The position numbers and the translations under genes are program-made. Shown piece after piece: positions 1 through 7,710 of a DNA stretch of 13,250 bases. The notes under the pieces are model-generated. The model did not search any database and was not told the DNA's origin. It was given only the letters and a program-made list of their open reading frames with translations. This DNA is from Saccoglossus kowalevskii. Lineage: Eukaryota > Hemichordata > Enteropneusta > Harrimaniidae. Each line of letters opens with the position of its first letter. The first letter of the stretch is position 1. The stretch covers positions 216,408-229,657 of the forward strand of contig NW_003120923.1 in NCBI RefSeq assembly GCF_000003605.2, read 5' to 3'.

Positions 1-704
1 TTTTTCTCGTCTTCTATTTTTGGTGAATTCTTGGGTTTTAAATTAAAATAGCTGATAGACGCTTTGGCCATTTGCCTCGAAATTTTCACACATTATTGAC
101 AAGGTGTTCCCCCTTCAAAATGCGTCCGGACAGTTTATTACGGCGAGTGGAACAAAAATAACAAGTCCGCAATTAACATGGATATATAAATTATGCAAAA
201 ATAGAAAAGAGTGAACTTTGAGGTCATGCTGTGCGACTTTGAAAGTCGTTAGAGAGATGAGTGGACGCATTTGAATTAGTAGTATACCAAGGTATCCAGT
301 GATGTAATTTTACCCACAAATGGACTTGAAGTTTTTAAGCTAATTTTTTTTAAACCACTTTTGTCCAAAAAAGCATATTTTTGACCCAAAATCAAAAACG
401 CATTCTGGATATTTAAAATAAAGACAAGTTTTACAAAGTTTGTATAATAAGCTTTCAGAAAATATATAACATGTTGGATATATAATACCATCTTCATTGT
501 CTAATTACTCAATTAAAAAGCAAGCCAAATAAACTGCATCTCTACCTTAATAAGGAGTAAACAATAAAGAACTGCCCGTATTTATGCAGTATTCCGACAT
601 TGTGCTTTGATTATCGTTTGAATAGAATCATTGTGATGAGGTCATGAACCAGGAAACTCGCATGCGATAATAACGTTCGAGCGTCAGTAAACGTTTGTGT
701 CAAA
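1..704. other. Non-coding region upstream of the Ig receptor gene
   Basis: AT-rich sequence with no convincing coding exon on either strand. The longest open stretch, on the minus strand at about 276-497, has low-complexity composition and no recognisable domain. The 3' end is the immediate upstream region of the receptor gene. Two short upstream ATG frames lie there: ATG at 636 closing at 645-647, and ATG at 644 closing at 668-670. They would be uORFs if the transcript starts upstream of them. I see no clear TATA box close to the start codon. A perfect 7-bp palindrome around one base (cgacttt-g-aaagtcg, 234-248) is the only structured element noticed. Confidence 0.6.
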
Positions 705-2363
705 ATGGAAAAATGCCATTTTCTTTTCGTTATAATATGTATGCTGTTATATCATGGAATTATTGCAACAGATCTGAATATTGTTTCACAGCCAGATGAT
801 CAAAGAGTAGTGCTGCAATATGGTGCGTCACCGATATTTGTCTACCTTGATTGCAAAGCACCGGACTATGATTATCAATCCATGCAGGTATCATGGTTCA
901 AAAATAATGTCATCATCTCAACTAACTCCCTATTTATGCAAAATGTCAGTGCGTTGGTAGATATATCACGGTATTCTATAAGTGGAGGTGTAATCGGAAC
1001 GTACAACCTCCAGATATTCACCGATGATGACTACGTAACATTTGATACAGGACAATACTACTGTGCGTTACTGTATTCATCCAACAAGACTGTGATTGAC
1101 AAGTCTCGCACTGCAGACATCAATATACACACCAGTCCACTGTGTGTTGTTGATTACGGAACCAGTTTGTATTACGGCAACGCTGAAGGTGACGTTGGCA
1201 ATGTTGATGTGTTGGAAGGAGATATTGTTAGACTTTCTTGTAGGTGTAAGTATGAAGATACACCTAACGAGGATATTATGGTGTGGAGTAGTAATAACGT
1301 CAAAACAAATCTGACAGGTAATCCACTTACAGTATCAGAAAACGATACAGATGCGCTAATTAGAGGTACAGACTGGTATCCTGAAAGAGTGGAGCAAGGT
1401 GCGACATTCATTTGCACTCATCGAGTTCCCGATGAACCCGACAGAACATGTCAGGCTGGTCCATTCAATATCAAGTATGCACCAAGTGTGGACATCGTCC
1501 CAAGTTATCAGGAACTAACTGTTCAATCCTCAGTTTCGTTTTTTTGTAACATTACGAGCAAACCGCTTGTTGATATGGTCACATGGAAACTGGTCGGCGA
1601 ATTTCCCCAGCAAAATAGTTCCATTCGATTTGAAAATAATAATACAAATACTCTTACTATTATGAAAGATGATTTGAAAAATGGTAGTTATACTATTAGC
1701 TGTACCGCCTCAAATGGTATTGGTAACGTGACCAGTTCACCAGAAGCGATATTACTAGTAAATATAACCGCCCAGGAAATAACAACATCTACGTTTACAT
1801 CGATGTCAGCAAGTGATACCACGGACCAAAGTCGTACAATGCCGTCATCAGCCTCAACAACTGCATCTACTACTGGTCTCCAACTAACTACTATCTATAT
1901 TATTGGTGGAGCATCTGCGGCAGTTTTGATAATACTCGTTATTGTTATTATAATAGCTTGTATGATTAAGGCAGGAAGGCGCAAGAAAGAAAAAAACAAT
2001 GAAGATGACAACCTTTGGGCGGGAGGACACGATAATCCAACTACACGTGTAAATGACGAGTCTAACAAAGCTAGCCAGGGGAAAGGTATATCACTGTCAG
2101 AGCTTGGTGAGTTGGCGTATGCCGAAATCGATAGCAGGGAACCGAATTCCTACAAAAACCAAGAAACTAACAATCTACTTTGCAGTCAAAACGAGCAGGT
2201 GGCATCCACTGAACCGGCAATTTCCTCTGGAATAAAGAACGTCGAGGGGCTCACTTACGCAGAGTTAGACCTCTCACCTCAGTCGACGCGTCCTATGGAC
2301 CAGTCACGATTATCCCCTGGAAGTAAAGTACCGGGCACGATATATGCAGAGGTGAAGCGATAA
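705..2363 (+). CDS. Intronless three-Ig-domain transmembrane receptor with ITIM/ITSM cytoplasmic tail
   Basis: This is a 552-residue type I membrane protein. Residues 1 to about 21 form a hydrophobic signal peptide, with likely cleavage after A21. Ig1 (about 25-143) has C50, W64 and the V-set-like DTGQYYC ending at C120. Ig2 (about 147-258) has C179, W194, C237 and extra cysteines C147, C181 and C249. Ig3 (about 260-353) has C281, W294 and C333. About ten N-X-S/T sequons lie in the ectodomain. A Ser/Thr-rich stalk (354-396) precedes an uncharged transmembrane helix (397-421) and the basic stop-transfer KAGRRKKEK. The tail carries LAYAEI (Y472), LTYAEL (Y518) and TIYAEV (Y547); the first two fit the ITIM consensus and the third the ITSM consensus. 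In known receptors (Siglec, SIRP, PECAM and LILRB types) phosphorylated ITIMs recruit SHP-1/SHP-2, so inhibitory signalling is inferred; the ligand is unknown. The start has a good context (A at -3, G at +4) and an in-frame stop upstream at 645-647. No intron interrupts the frame, which is unusual for an Ig receptor. No orthologue can be named. Confidence 0.93.
   Translation: MEKCHFLFVIICMLLYHGIIATDLNIVSQPDDQRVVLQYGASPIFVYLDCKAPDYDYQSMQVSWFKNNVIISTNSLFMQNVSALVDISRYSISGGVIGTYNLQIFTDDDYVTFDTGQYYCALLYSSNKTVIDKSRTADINIHTSPLCVVDYGTSLYYGNAEGDVGNVDVLEGDIVRLSCRCKYEDTPNEDIMVWSSNNVKTNLTGNPLTVSENDTDALIRGTDWYPERVEQGATFICTHRVPDEPDRTCQAGPFNIKYAPSVDIVPSYQELTVQSSVSFFCNITSKPLVDMVTWKLVGEFPQQNSSIRFENNNTNTLTIMKDDLKNGSYTISCTASNGIGNVTSSPEAILLVNITAQEITTSTFTSMSASDTTDQSRTMPSSASTTASTTGLQLTTIYIIGGASAAVLIILVIVIIIACMIKAGRRKKEKNNEDDNLWAGGHDNPTTRVNDESNKASQGKGISLSELGELAYAEIDSREPNSYKNQETNNLLCSQNEQVASTEPAISSGIKNVEGLTYAELDLSPQSTRPMDQSRLSPGSKVPGTIYAEVKR
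1842..1968 (+). other. Stalk end and transmembrane segment of the Ig receptor
   Basis: This stretch encodes the last part of the Ser/Thr-rich, probably O-glycosylated stalk. It then encodes a roughly 25-residue helix (residues 397-421) of Ile, Val, Leu, Ala and Gly with no acidic or basic residue. Receptors that pair with DAP12-like or FcR-gamma-like adaptors normally carry a charged residue here. Its absence agrees with a self-sufficient ITIM receptor rather than an adaptor-dependent activating one. The following lysine and arginine cluster fixes the topology as N-terminus outside. Confidence 0.85.
2112..2360 (+). other. ITIM-ITIM-ITSM signalling tail
   Basis: The three tyrosine motifs are LAYAEI (residues 470-475), LTYAEL (516-521) and TIYAEV (545-550), separated by 46 and 29 residues. 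The shared YAE[ILV] core is the form seen in vertebrate SHP-recruiting receptors. The last motif starts with Thr, matching the TxYxx[VI] ITSM pattern, and sits two residues from the C-terminus. A fourth tyrosine in NSYKNQ (Y483) has the YxN form favoured by Grb2-type SH2 domains; this match is short and weak. Confidence 0.85.
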
Positions 2364-2833
2364 TCGGTGTGGGAGTATTTCATATAAATTACAGCTTACA
2401 ATATTTATCCCAGTAACTTTTACTGCACTGACTCGACTACAATATCATCTCACACTATGAACTCATTAATTCAAGTAGATAATATATTTCACGTTTACAA
2501 TATTAAGTTGAATTTCAAGAAAATAATTATTATAAATATATAAGACATCTTTCGTCTGAGAACAACAGCTTCATATGACGCTCCTGTTGTTATTATTATT
2601 ATTGATACTAAATTTCTTAGTGTAACATGTATTACACCGTATTCTGAGTGACTAGATCACTTTAATTATAAGCACTTTGTGCGTTTTTACATACCCAACG
2701 ACCGTGATTATTGGAAGTTTTTGTATAGGCATGTAACGATTATTTTTTTTTATAAATGTAGTTTTTTACAAAAACAAACACAAAAAAAAACCCAAAACAG
2801 AAAAGCAAAACAGACGAGCATATTCAAATTATC

Positions 2834-2868
2834 ACATATATATATATAGAGTATATATATATATATAC
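2834..2868. repeat. (AT)n microsatellite with central interruption
   Basis: Two TA runs flank a short agag interruption. The whole tract is close to self-complementary and could form a hairpin. It lies in the presumed 3' UTR of the Ig receptor. Confidence 0.85.
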
Positions 2869-3204
2869 ACTATTTTCCATTCTTTACCATCACATGTTAC
2901 AGACAAGTAGTAAAACGTAATCCCATCCTATTGTAACATGATGTATTGTATTATATTATGTGTATATTCTATTTAAATGTAATTACACATTACATCTACT
3001 ATTCAGGCGAGACAAAGTCGGTATTTAGGTGAGATGAATATAAATTGATGAAACGATTAATGTGACTCAAATAATTTTATTACAGTCAAATTAAATAAGT
3101 ATCATAATATTCGTGTTTTAAAATTTAATTCATTTTGAAATTCATATTCAGAGTTTGTAACAATTTCATAAAACTAACGAAATACCTTATTCACTTCAAC
3201 TTGA

Positions 3205-3210
3205 AATAAA
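3205..3210 (+). terminator. Candidate poly(A) signal for the Ig receptor gene
   Basis: A canonical AATAAA hexamer is followed 20-50 nt later by a GT-rich stretch (about 3232-3258, cattgtatttgttttgattg and following). This is the expected arrangement of a cleavage/polyadenylation signal and its downstream element. It is the first AATAAA after the stop codon. Confidence 0.5.
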
Positions 3211-5053
3211 ATTATTTTACTACTTTCAGCATTGTATTTGTTTTGATTGTATTGTTGGCAACAAGATACCATACTATTGGATGTTTCCAGCCCGAATGTT
3301 AGTTAGGGATGGGCCATTAAAAACTCTGCGACATGGCAGAATTAAACAAAAAATCTGGAAAATAATCCTACCGGAATAAATAATAGAAGACAAACATCTG
3401 CACGCCTATATCTTTTCTTAGGGTATTGTAATTCCTCACTGAAAAGGTATTCGATAAGTGACATTTAATGTTAAACAAACCGACGTAAATCATTATATTC
3501 ATACAAACTTCAGGTCAGCACCTTAGGCAAAGTGAATTCAACACATGAATTATGGTGTCTATTCATACATGCCAAAATACTGAGCAGACAGGACCCTTGA
3601 TGGTGAACAATAAGCACGTCGCTACTCAAACAACCCCTTTTGTCTGCATCTTGCGGTGCGTGACTTTGAATTGATGCAAGAAATTCGACCTAACTGTTTG
3701 AATTGTAGGTCACAAACGTTTTCTAAATACCATGGTTTCACTGTAGCGAGTGGTCTTGTTCTATGTGAGTTATAATTAGCAACCTGAATGAACTGCATGC
3801 GACATGAGCATTATATCGGGTTTTAGGCCACGTCTTGTTTCAGTAGGCGACGTTTTACAACGTTTCGTTTAGTAAGACTCGTTAAATACCCAGAAGGTCA
3901 GCCCCGAGATAACCCTTGTTCGCGTTAAAAACATAAGTCTAAAAATAATCCAACGAATCATCAATCATCAATCATCGTGGCGCCAATATGACGTTGAACG
4001 TAGACAATTTTGAATTTACAAAAGTAAAAGGAAACGTTGCCTTTTTCGGGACAATATTTAAATTTAATAATATGTATTTCATAATTGTAAACTGTACCGT
4101 GACTATGAGTGTTTTTATCCATATATTACTTCAAGTAATGACATTGATGTTTAAATCATCTTTGACTAGCAAGTAGCTCTTGGTTCCAATTAAATAGAGC
4201 ATATTAGGGATGCTAAAACAATTCCTTTTCGGATGAACATTTTTGAGATTGCATAATAACATCTTTATCAGCCATGGTTCGTTTATTCTGCAACCAGTAC
4301 TACTTGGCAGATAGCCAACGTATGTTTAAGTGCGCCCTCTCCGGACAATGCATATTTTCTTGTCCAGTAAAATTGCTCGTTATAGCTGCACCACGGACAC
4401 AATTATACTCTACAAGATTGTTTCCTAGCCAGAGATTGAGCTGACATCTTAGAACATGTTACTTGAGAGATAACAATCCAACTAATTATTTCAATTTGTC
4501 TCTCAATGTTTCACTATACTACACTGAAGAAACACAGCCTTCTTTTACGGCCATCGTGAAATGCGCGGAAATATATGTACATAGTTTTTCAATCTTGGCA
4601 CATTTGAAAACATAGGAACTGTTTTACAGTATGTCTGAAAAAAAATTGAGGAATTAAAACATGAACATGGTTTAGGCGGAGCTCCGAAATAATGGACGCA
4701 TGGAATCGGACTATGATTCGAAAACGTCACATGAATGTGTAATACCGATACAAATGTTAGAACGCAATTTGTATTTCATTTTAGTGATGACATTTGATAA
4801 TATTGCTGTCATGTGATGCGTTATTGCAGGAATTTGTCCTGGAAGTGGAATTTCTGATCTGTCCCATCAAATAGGTTGTCACTCAGATGCAGCACAGGAA
4901 CATACCACACTATATAATAGCAATATCAGGATATAGATAAACAGACCACTATATTTTGTCTAAATTTGTTTGCTAGCTTTATTACATTTAACCCTCACCC
5001 ATGTACTTTTACATTATTATTATTGTTATTGACTTGACCAAGTAAGGTTTTAA
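3211..5053. other. Intergenic stretch without a supported gene
   Basis: Stop codons are frequent in all frames. The short open frames (for example + strand about 3988-4176 and - strand about 4545-4730) show no domain, no conserved motif pattern and no plausible splice context. I saw no tRNA-like or rRNA-like sequence. The heptamer repeat at 3956-3976 is the only ordered element, apart from an 8-bp inverted repeat (4463-4470 with 4499-4506). Confidence 0.55.
3956..3976. repeat. Three perfect tandem copies of the heptamer AATCATC
   Basis: Three uninterrupted 7-nt units are directly readable, and the tract is followed at once by gtggcgccaatatgacg. It is non-coding as far as can be seen. Confidence 0.85.
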
Positions 5054-5699
5054 TTACGTCAAGGTTTGGCTGGTTTCTGCCATAAGAGTCATGTCGCACC
5101 AAGCCACAACAGGCCGGTAACTAGTAATGGAATCGGCATTCTGATTGGACCATCTCGTTCTTTGTTCTATTTCCCTTGGTTACCTGACTTCAGTACTTAC
5201 GCTCGTGGTCGTTCTATATATGAAGCAGGCTTCTCCAATTTTACTCTCAAAAGGTGTTGAAAACGGAAAAAACGGAAAACGAAAATTTGAATGTTTTTAA
5301 TTTACGTCACATTTGTCACGTGCCTTTGGGCTGGAATCCCTGCCCAGTGGAACAATATGGCGATTACCAGTTACCTGCGTCTTACTTGCCATTCACAAGG
5401 GACGTCGGGAACTAGCGACGTCAAGGTTCGATGTATAACGACACAAACCTCCATAGGTGATACACCAAAACAGGTAGTAAGGAAAACAGTATAACTGAAT
5501 ACACTCAGTTTTTAGAAAAAAAAAATAGCATATTTGTTGAGTTCAGCCGGTTACACTCGCTACACCGTGCCAACGACACGAATATTCCGATTTTGTTATT
5601 TGAGCCGACATTTTTTGCGAGAAGAGAATAACACCCTCACTGCTTACCTGTATGTAGGCATGACGTGAAATTCCGTTGACCAATTCCACACAAACGTCA
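5054..5699. promoter_or_regulatory. Cluster of ACGTC/CRE-like motifs, possible regulatory module
   Basis: TTACGTCA occurs at 5054-5061 and 5302-5309, GACGTC at 5401-5406 and 5417-5422, TGACGTGA at 5661-5668 and ACGTCA at 5694-5699. An E-box CACGTG is at 5317-5322. An inverted CCAAT (attgg) at about 5144-5148 lies some 70 nt before a tatata string near 5214-5219. These match binding cores of bZIP (CREB/ATF), bHLH and NF-Y factors. The stretch looks less AT-rich than its surroundings. No coding exon beside it is recognisable, so promoter or enhancer function is only an inference. Confidence 0.25.
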
Positions 5700-5770
5700 G
5701 TTTCTGCAATATGAAATGCTGAATTGTTCGACTTACGGACATCCAATTACGAACATCGAGATACAGAAAT

Positions 5771-5830
5771 GACCACGCCCATATTTTTGGAAACACGCCC
5801 ATTTTTGTGAAACCACGCCCAAATTGCAAC
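5771..5830. repeat. Three-copy, 20-bp-period tandem repeat (CACGCCC core)
   Basis: Three units of exactly 20 nt, 5771-5790, 5791-5810 and 5811-5830, each contain [A/C]CACGCCCA followed by an AT-rich half. Units 1 and 2 differ at only a few positions; unit 3 diverges in its second half. The array directly abuts the direct repeat at 5828. Confidence 0.75.
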
Positions 5831-5940
5831 TCGATGTTTAATTAACAGTTAACCATACTTAACATGTATTTTTTGTTTTGTTTAACTTTCAAATTTTGTA
5901 ACTCGAAATTTAATTAACAGTTAACCGAAGTTCGAGTTAC
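5828..5940. repeat. 27-bp direct repeat with a fold-back second copy
   Basis: Copy 1 (5828-5854) and copy 2 (5900-5926) begin aactcga and end in the shared tttaattaacagttaacc, differing at two of 27 positions. Copy 2 is enclosed by a perfect 10-bp inverted repeat, gtaactcgaa (5898-5907) and ttcgagttac (5931-5940), with a 23-nt loop. This resembles the sub-terminal structure of a small non-autonomous DNA element or a remnant of one. No element boundaries or target duplication were found. Confidence 0.6.
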
Positions 5941-7389
5941 TTGTATATCTTTACAACTTCTTGTGGACGTCTAGCTGAAGCCTGGAAAGCACCCCAGACC
6001 GCATACAGAGACAGGAGTCGTGAATTTCACAGCAGCTGAAACCATTTACGTGTTTCTAACACAAACACATCCAATGTATTCCATTCAGTCACACATCAAA
6101 ATGTCATCAACCTTCAATGCGCTAGAAAATGACCGTTTATTGTTTCAATGTTATTCTGACGAGTGTTCTACGAGAATCTGATACATTGTCTGATTCATTC
6201 ACACATTCACATACAATAATGACGATATCGTCTCAGTGTATTATGCCGCAACGTTGATTCACGTGTACATTCAGTCGCCAAAGGCTGTGTTCGTATACAA
6301 ATACACGAGTTGCCTTGTAACCTTGTAACATTAATAGATAAATAGAATGTTGTACCTCGAAATAGTATGCTGTACCACTAGTAAATAAAATTATGTATCA
6401 CTAAAAAGATGTCAAGTAAGACTGAATTTGTTGTAGTGTCTATTGAGTTCAAACCAATTATTTTCCACGATTGTCGCATAAAGCTAGCCCTAATTTAGGG
6501 GAAATCAGACTGTCTGACTCACGGGGACCTTCCAAAAATCAGAATTCTAGAGTGAGAAATGGTTAACATCCCTCCACGAGATGATTATTCAAAACAGAAG
6601 TTCCTTTTATGGCAGTGAATTATTATGTTATCCTACATACCACCCTTGCCTCAACCAATGGCTGAGTCCATGTACTGTCAGTAAATGATGCTCACAGCTC
6701 GGATTGGGTAACCAAAAGGAACTATTGATACCAGTACGCTGCCGTTGGGTCTGTAAGACCAGTGTAAGATGTGATATTTGATTGGTGATATACTGTAAAA
6801 TTAATCAATATTTCCAAGAGATAAGGAAAATGCCACAATCTAATGTATTTGATATACTATATTTGAAGGTAATGAGTATTCACAAGGCTGTATGACGGTC
6901 AAGTGAATACTTGGCATAACACCTAGGACCACTGTTGATCGCAATGTGAAATCTTTGTTTTTTAAAAAATATATCGGCAAATCGATAATTTGAACTTAGA
7001 GCTGCCTTGTATTTTTTCATTAGTACCAACATATATATACATTTTGAATTGTTGCAGTGAAGTTTTTATTAGCAGGTGTCAGATATGTAAATGATGTATC
7101 GAATGCTCCAACACGTCACCAAATAATAAGCTGAACACCAGTCATAAAAAAACATACTATAGAGATTGAAATAGTCACATTGCTGCTTGAAATGATAAAC
7201 GCGATTTAACATTAAGCCATATAACGGATCTTTTGTTTGTTAGTTGAGAGCATATGTTTTTTGTGTTAGTAATACAAAAAAAATTGCATGGCAGCCATAT
7301 ACGTTAGTTTAATATGATGCATACGTCGACCAATTCCAGGATAATAAAATCAAACATCTCATAACTCATGCATAGCTGCAAGTGATGAA
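5941..7389. other. Intergenic stretch without a supported gene
   Basis: AT-rich with dense stops in all frames and no recognisable coding or RNA gene. A 10-bp perfect inverted repeat, agttcctttt (6599-6608) and aaaaggaact (6714-6723), encloses 105 nt; no flanking duplication is visible. This stretch lies beyond the probable 3' ends of both flanking genes. Confidence 0.55.
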
Positions 7390-7395
7390 TTTATT
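7390..7395 (-). terminator. Candidate poly(A) signal for the ZP-domain gene
   Basis: TTTATT on the + strand gives AATAAA on the gene strand. It is the first canonical signal after the inferred stop at 7698-7700, implying a 3' UTR of roughly 300-330 nt. The gene-strand sequence beyond it (about 7365-7330) is moderately GT-rich. Confidence 0.5.
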
Positions 7396-7697
7396 GAAGA
7401 AAAAAGTAACAAGAATACTAAATAAAGTGCAATGTATATAATCTAGTAACAGAAATCCGTAATCGACATTTCGAAACAAATATTTGCTATCAATATAAGT
7501 TATGTGATGTGACAAAAATGTAATAAATGAGTGAATTTAGTAATATTCATAAATGAATACATAAACAAATTGACTAAAACATATGTATCAGATAAGAAAT
7601 GTATGCAATAATTATGATAAAGTAATGAAACTAATAATTTCAATCCGGTTAGCTTCCTTTGTCAATTAGATATAATATAGCTGGGTCGTCTTCTACG

Positions 7698-7710
7698 CTA
7701 GATTTCACAA
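7698..7710 (-). CDS. ZP gene exon m: terminal coding codons and stop
   Basis: A good acceptor (tttgtttatttccag) lies 186 nt after the exon l donor. Splicing in phase 2 adds N-C-E-I and a TAG stop (7700-7698). The alternative of no splicing gives a stop one residue later in exon l, so both readings end without a membrane anchor. Confidence 0.6.

Larger units (their letters stand above)
2364..3210 (+). other. Probable 3' UTR of the Ig receptor gene
   Basis: No coding potential is seen after the stop. The stretch is strongly AT-rich, with a (TTA)n run near 2588-2602, an A-rich segment at about 2766-2812, and an (AT)n tract at 2834-2868. The first canonical AATAAA after the stop is at 3205-3210. 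This would give a 3' UTR of roughly 850-870 nt unless a variant signal is used earlier. The extent is inferred and not shown directly. Confidence 0.45.

Noticed and set aside
276-497. Minus-strand 73-codon open frame upstream of the Ig receptor
   Set aside because: AT-driven composition, no domain, signal or splice context; a frame of this length is expected by chance.
1096-1417. Alternative-frame and antisense open frames inside the Ig receptor
   Set aside because: Shadows of the 552-residue coding frame, which accounts for the whole region with intact Ig domains.
3988-4176. Plus-strand 62-codon open frame with hydrophobic stretch
   Set aside because: Hydrophobicity follows from T-rich sequence; no signal-peptide-like start, no homologous pattern, and no neighbouring exons.
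4463-4506. 8-bp inverted repeat ttgagaga / tctctcaa
   Set aside because: Short arms and a 28-nt AT-rich loop; expected by chance in several kilobases of such sequence.
5066-5494. Two plus-strand short frames in the less AT-rich block
   Set aside because: No recognisable domain, no consistent splice sites joining them, and their residues lack any family signature; the block is described as possibly regulatory instead.
5543-5829. Two overlapping minus-strand frames of 61 and 67 codons
   Set aside because: They overlap each other in different frames, one extends into the 20-bp tandem repeat, and neither has a recognisable motif.
6483-6500. Palindrome ccctaa/tttaggg, considered as an SRF CArG box or telomere-like repeat
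   Set aside because: Seven A/T bases between CC and GG do not fit CC(A/T)6GG, and there is no tandem TTAGGG array.
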